From Mesostigma viride (lineage: Eukaryota; Streptophyta; Mesostigmatophyceae; Mesostigmatales; Mesostigmataceae), in assembly GCA_009746045.1 (NCBI GenBank), contig RPFO01000240.1:629501-693500 (forward strand): a stretch of DNA of 64,000 nucleotides. Reading direction: 5' to 3'. The position numbers and the translations under genes are program-made. Shown here piece by piece: positions 32,450 through 42,225 of this stretch; position 1 is the first letter of the stretch; each line of letters opens with the position of its first letter. The notes below the pieces were generated by a model. That model had not been told where the DNA came from. It made no database searches and worked only from the letters and a program-made list of their open reading frames with translations.

Positions 32450-33471
32450 TAAAAATATAATTACTTACAGCAGAGTGAAATCACTCAAACCAAAGAAACA
32501 CGCCCAGCTATAAACCTATATACAGAGCCATGTCAAAGCTCTATACTACGATAAGACCAATGGAAACGCCTAACGGGAGGAACCTAATAGCCCTGCTGCA
32601 CCGCAAAATCAGCCCGCGTACGGCGGAGCATGATGTCCGCCATGGCCCGAGTCAGCGCCACCGACAAGCGCTGACGCCAATATGACGTCCAGGTCCGCGC
32701 CGACCATGGGGCCCGCTGGCCCTCCAGGTCCAGCCGGTCCTCCCGGAGCCGGCAACACTCCTTGAAGAAGGCGGAGGTCAGGGGCCCCATGGCCCCAAAC
32801 TCCTCCAGGACAAAGGGCACCACACGATGGTGCCCGACGTCGCCGTAGGCCAGGAGCTTGGCCCGCTCCGCCCGGTCCGCCGTGTAACCTGCCGTGAGGG
32901 AGGCCCCAGCCACGTGGCTAAGAGCCAAGGGCCGCGCCACCGAAACGTCAATAAGCAGATGCCGGCCACCCCCCTCAAAGTCCAGCACCACGATGTCAGG
33001 CCGGTGGTTGGGGGAATAGAAGGCAGCGCCATCCGCATCCTCGGACCGGATGTTCGCGTGGGGGAAAACCGACCGAATCATGGCGAGCACCACCGTCAGG
33101 AGGACAGTGTGCAAATACAAATACCAATTCTGATTCTGTTGGCCCCCCATGCAGGCAAGGTAGTGAGTCCCCGTGGGATCCAGCGGCTGCCCACAGCTAC
33201 CACAAGGCCGCCCGGCCGGAACAAGAGGCTGCGGGGCAAATAGCTGGTGCCGGAGCGCCACCGAGTAGTGGCTGGGAGCCAAGGCGAATGGGGGGGCCAT
33301 GGGAAGAGCACGAAGGTACGCCGAGCCCACACTCCGCAAGGAAAGCGAGAACAGCCACGCACGTCCCTGGGCGTTGAGGTCCGCGAAAAGAGCAATCCAA
33401 TCAGCCGTGTGCAGAATACCCGCGTAGGTTTTCTGGTGTTTATCGATGACGCGAGCAGGGAATGCGGCGGG
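32450..33471 (-). mobile_element. 5'-truncated LINE with 13 bp target duplication
   Basis: 1022 bp insert inside the TTAA transposon, flanked by identical ACATCATATTTAT (32437-32449 and 33472-33484). The element reads on the minus strand. Its 3' end at 32450 has a short A/T-rich tail, and it is cut at the 5' end, as expected of target-primed reverse transcription. The related transposon at 60146-62422 has uninterrupted sequence (AATCATATTTATGGT on its transposase strand, about 60222-60236), a diverged empty site. Confidence 0.85.
32584..33470 (-). pseudogene. LINE ORF C-terminus: zinc motif and restriction-like endonuclease
   Basis: Open from the truncation point to the stop at 32584, about 295 codons. 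It contains a CGSCGQPLDPTGTHYLAC zinc motif (CX2C...HX3C). A restriction-like endonuclease core follows, with RPDIVVLDF, then LLIDVSVARPL, and a Tyr/Lys segment AERAKLLAYG. This order, RT then CCHC then PD-(D/E)xK, is typical of the C-termini of site-specific-type LINE proteins found in protists and algae. The RT itself was lost in the truncation. The frame looks undamaged, so the insertion is fairly young. Confidence 0.7.
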
Positions 33472-33579
33472 ACATCATATTTATGGTACCCAATCATCAC
33501 TAGATTTTTCCCATGTGCATTGGAAGTGATACTCACTAAAGTCTGTTTTTCAGGCTTTTGGACGTGCGAGTCCCCTTAA

Positions 33580-34481
33580 TCCCAGCCATTGGACTAGGTA
33601 ATGTGCCTTGACTTTAATCTATCACCAAGTTCCCAAGGAAAGGTTGGGACCTGACCAAGGGGTCAGGGGATAACCTGGGGTGACCTCTGATTCACTGGCC
33701 AGTACACCTAGCCTGGTCCAAGGGCGTATATGTTGTTCCCCGAAAGGAGGCAGGACCCTGGGCCCTATCAGGTCTGATCAACCCCAAGGGACCAAGCGGT
33801 CTGTGGCTGAGTGGGCACAAGCAAGGCTAGGCTTGTTTCAAGCTGGTCCAGCTCCAAAAGAAGAAAGGTTTGGAGTTAGCATTTTGGGCAACCAATATGC
33901 TAAGTGGATGCAGTTTGGAAAGACCTTTCCAACGCCGTGCTGACCGCCTGAAACAGACAAGGGACAAGAAAGATATCAAGTCCCGAAGTCCTAGCCATCC
34001 GTGGCCGACTATAGGGTGTAGTCCTCTGGTATAGTGGCAGGCCGTGCCTGCACAGGCTTAGCCTGTCTATCACGTGACTGTGGTCCACGTAGACCAGGGG
34101 GAGCAGCAGCCTGTGACTGGTAGGGTACTGGAGCTGGCACAGGGCTGCAAGGATACTAGACCTTGCAGGCTTGTGACAGGTCCTGTACTTCCTAGGTTGC
34201 AGAGCCTAGGCAAATCCAGTACGTCCTGGCTCTGCACTGATGCCAGTGGACGTTGTGGATTTGCTTGCACGCCTGCACGTGCCTCGTCATGCCGATGGGA
34301 ACGAGGACCAACACAAAGGATATAGCTTGGTCATGGGGGATGACCAGCTATCTCGGAAAGCACGAACCGTGGGTGCCACCTTGGTCGTGGAAGTGCCCAC
34401 AGTGGTCGTGGCCTGGTGCATGGATTTAAGGTTGCTGCCTTGCAACATTGGCTATTAAAGCCGTGCTGTGAAAGACCAAGA
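33580..34481. other. Unassigned stretch between TTAA transposon and gypsy copy 3
   Basis: About 900 bp with no supported ORF or family match. Together with 29029-29070 it is the flank of the TTAA transposon. It may be the distal part of element A or older insert remains. Confidence 0.4.
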
Positions 34482-34808
34482 GCTCACATACGTGGGGAGC
34501 TCTTTCTAACTGGTTTGCGTCATCGGATCCGGTACCATCGCCTGCTCCTGCGGGCCCTCTGTTTGATCGCGGTAGAGCCTTTCCTACGCCTCTTTGCCTG
34601 TGGCTTCCTGGACTGGGCCCGTGGCCAGGTGGTCCTTACGCAGCATAGGTACTACTGGGCCTTCCTGGGCCTTTTTCCTGATGGCGTGTGGGCCGATGTT
34701 TTCCTCACTGTAGATAGGCATGATAATGCCGACGACGTGGCCCACTACCATGCGTATCTGGATGTTCTGCTGGCCTCGCGTGGCACTTACCAGACTGATG
34801 GCAACTAG
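34482..34808 (+). pseudogene. gypsy ORF3 C-terminal fragment
   Basis: About 108 codons homologous to the end of ORF3 in copies 1 and 2 (FACGFLDWARGQVVLTQHRY, FPDGVWADVFL, HAYLDVLLASRGTYQ), ending TAG. The N-terminal part is missing, replaced by unassigned sequence on the left. Confidence 0.88.
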
Positions 34809-35175
34809 ATAGAGGGTCCTAGGCCCGACCTGAGGGTGTTGTCCCTCCGGTATATAGAGTCGCCCTCATATTCTGGCCAGTTGATTGGTCGTTCTTGGTC
34901 CTTGGTGCTGATTTGTTTACTCTGTGTGTCCTGCCCAGTGCCGTCCCTCCCGGCAAGGCCTCTGTGCCAGGCAGTTAGGGGACCCTCCCACCAGGCTTGG
35001 TGCTGGTTAACCCTACACCACTCGGGGTGGAACCGAGTTAACTTGTTGGTGCTTCGTATCTTGGACATGGCCTGTCGATTGTGTTGGTGTGTGCTGGGTG
35101 CATTAGGTTCCTCCTACCCCTTGGTTTCCTCCCTGTGTGTAGGGAGAGGGCTCCCTACCTTTGTGGGGGGGGAGG
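34809..35175 (+). other. gypsy 3' UTR and polypurine tract
   Basis: Homologous to 6229-6598. The GGGGGGGGAGG run ends at the LTR start. Confidence 0.8.
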
Positions 35176-35728
35176 TGTTACGTCGCGTAACAATTCGTTG
35201 TAGTTACGGACGTAAATTAGGTCCTTTGCCTCGGTCGTTCCTAGGTTTACGTGTAGTTTGTACTGGGACACTGTTGTCCTCGTAACCGTACTGTGGTGCA
35301 TTGGATGCTTTTGGGCGTCGCGCCGCGTACTTTATTAGTGGTCCTTATCCTTCGGGCAGAATGTAGTGGACCAGCGTGCATCTGTACATTTGTAGGCGAG
35401 GGCCAGGTCAGCCCGAGCATGCTGGACCGTTGGTGATCATTTATGCACGTTCTACCCCTCGTGTTGGCACTCGGCGTGTGTTAAATGAATTAACACATAT
35501 TAGCTTGGGTCACGGCAGTGTAGTTGTGTTTCCTTCCTCTATTCCTGGAGTAAACGGGTTTGTGTAAATGGCTTATGGCGTATTATAGTAATACATACGT
35601 GAATGCATTGAGATCTGGATCGTCTCGTTCGTCTTTCGCTAGGGGATTAAGTAGAGGTGGCCTGACTAGTTTAGGTAGCGTTAGGCCAGGTAGAGGTAGA
35701 GGTGGTGGTACAAGCTTAGGGCGTAACA
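35176..35728 (+). repeat. gypsy LTR (copy 3)
   Basis: 553 bp, TGTTACG...CGTAACA, diverged from the 573 bp LTRs of copies 1 and 2. Unlike copy 2, there is no primer binding site, leader or gag after it. The next bases are the start of the protease region. Confidence 0.9.
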
Positions 35729-36242
35729 TCATCCCTACCCTTACGCGTTCGCCCTCTTATGTTTCTGAATGGTGGCTTAACCGTCCCTCACACTGTTGTA
35801 GACCCCTTCTTGCATGCTGATGAACTTTTGAATGTCTCTGTGTTAGTGGATAGCGGTGCGGCTAGCTCCTTTGTGAGCGAGGCCCTAGTTAGGCGTTTAG
35901 GACTAGTCCCTATCCCTCACACCAAACCTGTCACTGTCCATTATGCTGACGGTCGCACCAGTCATTCCCCGGGTACGGTATCCCTTCCCCTGGTCATACA
36001 AGGACGTACTGTCAACCTTACGGCCACTATAGGTCCTATCACTACCGCTGATGTATTACTAGGATTAGATTGGCACCAGGATAATAAGATTACTATTAAT
36101 TATGATACAATGGTCATCTGGTTTCCAGATAGTTCTTACTGGGTACCGGAACGTCATTATACAGTAGAAAATTTATCCTTGGTAGATATTACCCCTCCTA
36201 CACCTGTTGATCCTCCTGTAAGACCTATACCTGAAGTATTAA
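35729..36242 (+). pseudogene. pol: gypsy protease (copy 3), cut by copia B
   Basis: Retropepsin with VDSGAASSF and LLGLDWHQ, highly similar to copy 2 (ATG-equivalent at 35759). It runs to ATTAA at 36238-36242, the copia B target duplication, and pol resumes at 42226. The upstream boundary is abrupt: LTR ...CGTAACA then TCATCC... homologous to the protease start. Confidence 0.88.
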
Positions 36243-36725
36243 AGTTGGTTGGAGACCCATCCAGGGTCCACATGGGTCCTCAGAGATAGAGGATCTTGTA
36301 CAGATTACTACAATATACTTTATTGTAGTATTGGGCCAATGGCTGTACTTCACTAGTACTCGCCAATGGGATAACGCCACGTAGAATGTGTGGGCGTCTC
36401 CCAGGCCTCCACGTCACCGGCTGGTCAAGGGCCGGTGTAGTCCTGTCAAGAGGACTGAGCCGACTATCGGCCTATCATGTATGCGCATCTGCCTTGGTAC
36501 CTCCTAGAGGATTCTAGAAGTATCTAACACGCGGCATGCACTGAACTACATGGAATGCATGTCCACGTAGGATATTCAGCAAGACTGATGAAGGTGCCAA
36601 GCGCAACAGGTTCTTATGCGCAACGAAGACGAATTATGCAACAACAGCAATAACGTATGAGAACAATAAAGAGAACGTTCATTCCATGCTTTCTGATTTA
36701 CATCGCATTCCATTTATTTGCAACT
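36243..36725 (+). repeat. Copia B 5' LTR
   Basis: 483 bp, starts AGTTGG and ends GCAACT, with AATAAA near 36665. The AGTTG/CAACT termini are inverted but are not the usual TG...CA. Sequence after it (TGTTGTATTC) is not a standard TGG primer binding site. Confidence 0.93.
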
Positions 36726-38463
36726 TGTTGTATTCATTGTCATTTCGACGACCGAGGGCAGTTTCCGTTAAAGCCTAGCCCGAGTGAGCATAGGCTTTGC
36801 CGAATTACTGTTGGCTCTGGCCCCGGTGAGCACAGGGACGACAGGACTAAACTTCGAGCCAGCGACCATGCGTACGTTATGGCTAGACGGAGTTTAGAAG
36901 GCTCGGAATCTGACTCGGACAGCCTGCATCTAATTCGGTTTCGATTCTTCATCAAGTTGATGTGCTGTAACCAGTTTACATCAGCCGGTTCAGGCGTAGG
37001 GTGTATAAACTGGTTGATAGCATATGGTTGAAGAGATTTTCCCTTCTGAGCGGAATCTTTTTCAGCCTCGATTTGGATCCAAGCTGTTGGAATGTCAGCG
37101 CAAGCCATCGAATCGTCAAGAACGGTTTGAATTGCGGTTTGTATTGCTTTGGTTTCGGCGGCCTGCATGCCTTTTGTCGACCATGCTCGCCGTCAGGCTG
37201 AATTGGATATCATGCCGCTTTGGATACTTACGAGTATCATGCATCATAAAAGGAAGTTGCTTTGTGTTTTGCAAAGGCGGTTGAGTGATGAACGATTGGA
37301 TTTCAGCATCATGCCTGGTTTCTCGGCAACATAAAGCGACGCTGTCTTTATTTCAACGAGCTTTTTTGCTATAGTAACGGATGTTTTCTGCATGTTACTA
37401 ATTGGCTCTTTTTCTTTTGGAAAGGCCGTGTGTGCTGTAAAGAGCTGGTTGGAAACCGTGGAGAAGGCTGGACATGTGCCTCAGGTGTGCCATGTTTTGT
37501 CTTTCCACCATGCAGGAAACAAGCCATGACAACACAAGTACACGCCCAGTGACGTGATGCTTATACGTAAGAAGCTGGAATATCCAAGCTGGAGCAAAGC
37601 CTGATTGAGATGCCCATGTGTGCATCTATCTCTCTCTCTTGCCAAGTCCTCTCTTTTATACGAGTGTTATGAAAAACATTCATGAGGACTAAACCCTGGT
37701 AGTAAAGGAAGATCTACCAGGAAGTAGGACCCCTTGATGAGGATCCAAAGATGCCAGCTGTGCCCCGGCTGGTGAGCACGGCGGTATTAAAATCCCGTCA
37801 TTGTCTAGGGCCCCTGGGGAGGTTCCTGGTACATGGACATATGTGCCCTGTGAGCATGTATATGATGGGATGGAACCCCTGGCAGTGAAGGCCTGCCAAG
37901 GCATAGCCCCCCACAAGAGGCTCGTTCCATTATAATTAACGCGGATTAATTAATGATCCTCTCTGTTTATATAACCCCTACAGCGTCCTTATGGACGTTG
38001 ATGAGAGTGGTTTTATGGCAGAGGAGGCCTGCCAGGTGGTAGGGGCTCCAGCAGTAACCCCTACTAACCGTAAAGCTGCCCCAGTGAGCAGCAGTAAAAG
38101 TGCCCCTGTTTGTGGCATTCCTATCCATGCCTGGATTAAAAGAGCACCCCAGAGGGAACTCTTTCTGTAAATAGTACATGTGGATCTGCTCCTGTTTGTA
38201 GACAGATGCCACACGGTGTTGCCCAAGTGAGCAACATATCTGTGAACAATACATGTGGTGCAGCTCCTGGTTGTAGCCAAGCACCCATTGATATTGTCAA
38301 CAGTCAAGCTCCTCAGAGCAATAATCCTTGTTATATTGATAATAAAAACTTGGACTCTTGCTCTGCCAGGAACGTGGATGCCCGTCCATGTCCTGAAGAG
38401 CCATTGCCTAATGATTGTATTAATCTTAGGACTTTGGCTAAGACTCTGATCTGCCTTTCTTAA
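36726..38463. other. Copia B internal 5' region without recognisable gag
   Basis: About 1.7 kb where gag is expected. No capsid-like or zinc-knuckle sequence was found. A minus-strand ORF (36740-37168, 142 codons) has protein-like composition but no recognised family. The + frame at 38206-38463 (Cys/Asn/Pro-rich, 85 codons) leads towards the integrase remnant. Confidence 0.45.
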
Positions 38464-39060
38464 GGATTGTGGGTCGTGAAGATCACCAAGCCCAAGGCAA
38501 GGTTGACAGATATATACAGGAGCTTAAGAAGTTGGTAATCTCTGGGGATTATCCTGAGATGTTTAAACCAACTTTTGCTGTCAGGTGTTTGGGTGCTGCA
38601 AGGTGGCCTCTACCCTGATGACATAGTGCAGGCATGGAGTAAGCAGAGGTGGGCACAGTATGCTCATCTCTGTGAAAAGGATAAACAGAGAGGAGAATCA
38701 TTAAAATTTAAGGTGGGAGACCAGGTGATCTTCCACAAAGAAAATGCTCCTGGTAAACGCGGTTATTGGCAGGGTCCAGGGACCATAACCTCAGTTGACC
38801 CGGAGATGAAAACTGCTGATGTGGTCTGGAATGGTACCACTTATCATCTGGCTTGGAATAGATTGAAGAGAGATCCAATGAACGTTCAAAATCCCCTGGT
38901 GAATATGGCCTCTGGAGAGGCATCTGGATCTCCCAATCTTTCCTGTCCACCTTTTGCCAGTGAACAGCCTGGACTCCAACTACCAGAAAGGGCGGCCTCC
39001 CATCAACTGGAGCCTACTACTCAGCAAGCTCAGCCTAGGATATTGACTGGGATATCATAG
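38464..39060 (+). pseudogene. pol: Copia B integrase remnant (core end and C-terminal module)
   Basis: Starts at IVGREDHQAQGKVDRYIQEL, matching element C's REDHGNMGMIDR. The Glu expected as third catalytic residue is Asp. After a frameshift near 38570 the C-terminal module follows (FKVGDQVIFHKENAPGKRGYW; YHLAWNRLKR), ending TAG at 39058-39060. The catalytic D-D half is missing. The protease-like domain continues in the same frame after the TAG. Confidence 0.75.
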
Positions 39061-39663
39061 GATGATATATTTGAAGCTGACTTGTTGGATAGGGTGTCTG
39101 ATCAGCACCGGAAGCTCCGGCCGTTGGAACATGGGCTTGAGACCCCTGGGCAGGTGGATAACATATTTCAGTCTGAACAGCCAAAGCTTGGATTCAATTA
39201 CCCTGGTAATAAGCCATTGCCCTTGGAGACTGATGGGAAAATACCAGCCCAAGGAAGACAAGCTGAGGAGGGGTTGTCCAGGTTGAACACTCAGCTCGGC
39301 AAGAGGGGCAATCCTCAAGAGCTTCGGGATATTGTAAAGAAGCTCAAGCCTTCACTAAAGATTGCCAAAATAACTTCTCTTCTAGAGAAGGGCATGGACC
39401 TTGATAGCTTTGATGTGGATACCAAAGCAGAGGTCTCTGTCACCTCGCCCTTTAATGCTTTGCTGGATAAGTATTCCCTTGAACCCAGTCCATGGACTAA
39501 TGTCCAAGACTTTGCGGGTAACACTAATCATCAAGTTCTTGGGAATATCACTATCCCATTCTTGGGTGAGTCTTTGACACTTTGTGTTGTTGATGGCTAC
39601 AAGGGGCCCACTCTCATTGGCCAGCCATTCTTGGTGACTCCCGGTCACTGTTACCATTGTTGA
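39061..39663 (+). CDS. pol: Copia B protease-like domain, downstream of integrase
   Basis: After a linker, SFDVDTKAEVSV (D at 39418) aligns with VDTNSQVSV of A and VDTQASVSI of C. It is followed by VQDFAGNTNHQVLG, IPFLGESLTLCVVDGY and TLIGQPFL. The retropepsin outline is clear, but the active-site Gly is Lys. The ORF lies between the integrase tail and RT, confirming the family's order. It closes at TGA 39661-39663, and RT is in another frame. Confidence 0.72.
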   Translation, partial: DDIFEADLLDRVSDQHRKLRPLEHGLETPGQVDNIFQSEQPKLGFNYPGNKPLPLETDGKIPAQGRQAEEGLSRLNTQLGKRGNPQELRDIVKKLKPSLKIAKITSLLEKGMDLDSFDVDTKAEVSVTSPFNALLDKYSLEPSPWTNVQDFAGNTNHQVLGNITIPFLGESLTLCVVDGYKGPTLIGQPFLVTPGHCYHC

Positions 39664-39739
39664 TGGCCCCAATAACACAAAGAGTCTCCTAAAGACCCAT
39701 TGTGACCCGGCAATTCCTCTGGAATCATTCAGATGTTCC

Positions 39740-41467
39740 TTGCCTCTTGAAATATTCCAGAAGGCACATTGGAAGACCGCCTGTGTCGGTTCAGTAATAA
39801 AAGGAGCAGAATGGGGAAGGGATATACCCCCAGCTTCTGAGCTGGTAGAACCTGCCCAGCTTGACAGTGTGACTACTCTTGGTCTCACAAAAAGGTCATT
39901 TGCTGCTCATAGCCCCATGTCCTTTGATGATGTAGACCTGGACTGTCACACTTTCGCTGGCCTTGAGGCCTGGCGAGTAGCATTGGCGCGTGCGCTCCAG
40001 GAGTGGCAAACGCTGGATGTTTTTGAAGGCATTTCAGAACCTCCACCCAATGCTCAAATGCTTCAGTTGCGTTTTGTATGCAAGATGAAGAGCAAGCTTA
40101 ATGAGCCTCCCATACCAAACGCACGTCCAGTCGTAACCCAGTTCCATGGTACTACAGACTTTGATAAGGAGGAGCTGTATACTCCTGGCCTGTCACATCC
40201 TGTTCTCAGGCTTATTGTTAGTCTGTACCTTGGTGCTTTGGACTATGGCTTGGATTATGGAGCAGAAGTTGATGACTTCACCAGGGCCTTTTTGCATGGT
40301 GATCCTCAGGTGGCCAGAGCCACTTGGCAATCTCAAAGACCCTGTTGTGTCAAGACCCCAGCATGCTGGTTAGCTGAAGTAGGTTATCCCTACATGCAGC
40401 CTAAAGTGGGCTGGGAAGGACTGGTCAGCAGTCCAGTCATTTGGTATGAAACCATTGCTCCTGCCATCCAAGAGAGATGTCAGATGCAACAATCTCATCT
40501 TGCCTATTGTCTCTTTGTAGGGCAATCCAAGGGACAACCCACCTGGGCTACCTTACATGGGGATGACATGCAACGCATTGGTCCCAAGGGATGGTTGAAT
40601 GAGACCTATAAAAGGCTCAATGACAAGTCCCCTATTGGTACCAGAGCATGGTTTACTAAAAACAGCCAGGTACCTTACTGTGGCATTGGCTGTACCCTTT
40701 TCCAAGATGACAAAGGATGGCATCTTAAGCTGCAATCGGCGAAGGGGTATAAAGAAAAACTAATAACTCAGTTGCCCAAGAGAGTAACTGAGGAGAATGC
40801 CCCTACGGTTAAAGGTCAACTAGGTTGGCTGGCTGCCACAACCAACCCTGACCTGGCAGTACAGAGTAGGATGCCAGACTCTGTTGTTGTAGGAGAAGGA
40901 AGGAGGCGCCTGGAGAGCTGCCTCAATGAATCTCCTGACTTGGTGTTGTCTGGTGTAGACTGGCATAGGCGTATCATCATAGACGCCTACACAGATGCTA
41001 GCCAAGAGTCTAGATCTGCCAACAAGATTGGTGCCAGAGCCGGATGCCTGATCACCATCAGGAATGAAGGCAAACAGCCCTCGTTGGTATGCTGGTCCAG
41101 TAACCTTCAGAGGAGGCGGTTTGCTGGCATTGACACAGCCGAGTGCAGGGCATACGCCATGTGCATTCGTGACGCCATATACATAAGAGAGCTACTCTTA
41201 TGGTGTCTGAGTCAGATAAGACCTCAACCTGTAATTGATGTCAGGGTTTATTGTGATAATAAGCCCGTGGTATCTTTTATCAAGAATGAGAGGGCCACTA
41301 CTACTGACTTGGACTACCTTGTGGCAAAGGAGTTGTCCAGCCACTGTATGACCATACATCTACCAGGACATTCAAATCCTGCTGATGCTATGACCAAGCT
41401 TCCACGACTGGCCCTTAATGGGTACCAGTTGTTACGGTCCATGATGGCTGGGGAACCCTTGTCATAA
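39740..41467 (+). CDS. pol: Copia B reverse transcriptase and RNase H
   Basis: An intact 575-codon ORF. RT: LQLRFVCKMKSK, RPVVTQFHG, ELYTPGLSH, first Asp in EVDDFTRAFLHGD, then WEGLVSSPVIWYE and catalytic TLHGDDMQRIG (40556-40567). RNase H: IDAYTDASQES, IDTAECRAY, VYCDNKPVVSF and NPADAMTKL. It is the best-preserved RT of the A/B/C family and shows that HGDD is the family form, not damage. Confidence 0.92.
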   Translation: MPLEIFQKAHWKTACVGSVIKGAEWGRDIPPASELVEPAQLDSVTTLGLTKRSFAAHSPMSFDDVDLDCHTFAGLEAWRVALARALQEWQTLDVFEGISEPPPNAQMLQLRFVCKMKSKLNEPPIPNARPVVTQFHGTTDFDKEELYTPGLSHPVLRLIVSLYLGALDYGLDYGAEVDDFTRAFLHGDPQVARATWQSQRPCCVKTPACWLAEVGYPYMQPKVGWEGLVSSPVIWYETIAPAIQERCQMQQSHLAYCLFVGQSKGQPTWATLHGDDMQRIGPKGWLNETYKRLNDKSPIGTRAWFTKNSQVPYCGIGCTLFQDDKGWHLKLQSAKGYKEKLITQLPKRVTEENAPTVKGQLGWLAATTNPDLAVQSRMPDSVVVGEGRRRLESCLNESPDLVLSGVDWHRRIIIDAYTDASQESRSANKIGARAGCLITIRNEGKQPSLVCWSSNLQRRRFAGIDTAECRAYAMCIRDAIYIRELLLWCLSQIRPQPVIDVRVYCDNKPVVSFIKNERATTTDLDYLVAKELSSHCMTIHLPGHSNPADAMTKLPRLALNGYQLLRSMMAGEPLS

Positions 41468-41737
41468 GGAGTAATCTGGGAGCCTGAGCCTAATGCTCCT
41501 CCTGTAGGTTTTTATCCCCCTGGAGGTTTTGTCCTCTCTGGAGAAGAGGTTTTCCTTCAGATTTGGGTTTTCCCTACAGCAGGTTACACCAACCAATTGC
41601 AATGATGAGATGCAAGCTCCATAAGACCCAAGTGAGTCTCCATTGCCCTCACATGTGAAAGTGAACTGGCCAGGTGCGGCCGAACATCAATGAATACATC
41701 TAAGCCTGATCACTTTCACAAGGGAAAGAATGGCTGG
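41468..41737 (+). other. Copia B 3' UTR and purine tract
   Basis: Non-coding, ending AAGGGAAAGAATGGCTGG immediately before the 3' LTR, a plausible polypurine tract. Confidence 0.6.
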
Positions 41738-42220
41738 AGTTGGTTGGAGACCCATCCAGGGTCCACATGGGTCCTCAGAGATAGAGGATCTTGTACAGAT
41801 TACTACAATATACTTTATTGTAGTATTGGGCCAATGGCTGTACTTCACTAGTACTCGCCAATGGGATAACGCCACGTAGAATGTGTGGGCGTCTCCCAGG
41901 CCTCCACGTCACCGGCTGGTCAAGGGCCGGTGTAGTCCTGTCAAGAGGACTGAGCCGACTATCGGCCTATCATGTATGCGCATCTGCCTTGGTACCTCCT
42001 AGAGGATTCTAGAAGTATCTAACACGCGGCATGCACTGAACTACATGGAATGCATGTCCACGTAGGATATTCAGCAAGACTGATGAAGGTGCCAAGCGCA
42101 ACAGGTTCTTATGCGCAACGAAGACGAATTATGCAACAACAGCAATAACGTATGAGAACAATAAAGAGAACGTTCATTCCATGCTTTCTGATTTACATCG
42201 CATTCCATTTATTTGCAACT
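41738..42220 (+). repeat. Copia B 3' LTR
   Basis: 483 bp, apparently identical to the 5' LTR. It is followed by the ATTAA duplication and then gypsy pol. Confidence 0.95.
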
Positions 42221-42225
42221 ATTAA

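Larger units (their letters stand above)
29075..33575 (+). mobile_element. TTAA-flanked DNA transposon with PHD-finger transposase
   Basis: 4501 bp flanked by TTAA (29071-29074 and 33576-33579), with 9 bp inverted termini GGGGACTCG...CGAGTCCCC. It encodes a P2X7-C-terminus-like small ORF and a transposase with AT-hooks, a DDE-type domain and a PHD finger. TTAA duplication plus this transposase type fits the Kolobok superfamily, but MULE-related names are used for the same domain; piggyBac is less likely. It contains a LINE insertion (32450-33471). A related 2.3 kb member is at 60146-62422. Confidence 0.85.
36243..42220 (+). mobile_element. Copia-like retrotransposon B, identical LTRs
   Basis: 5978 bp between ATTAA duplications (36238-36242, 42221-42225). 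The 483 bp LTRs look identical, so insertion was recent. No gag or integrase core remains. It keeps the integrase tail, protease-like domain, RT and RNase H in the order INT-PR-RT-RH. A recent insertion lacking gag and most of integrase must have been mobilised in trans. Confidence 0.92.
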
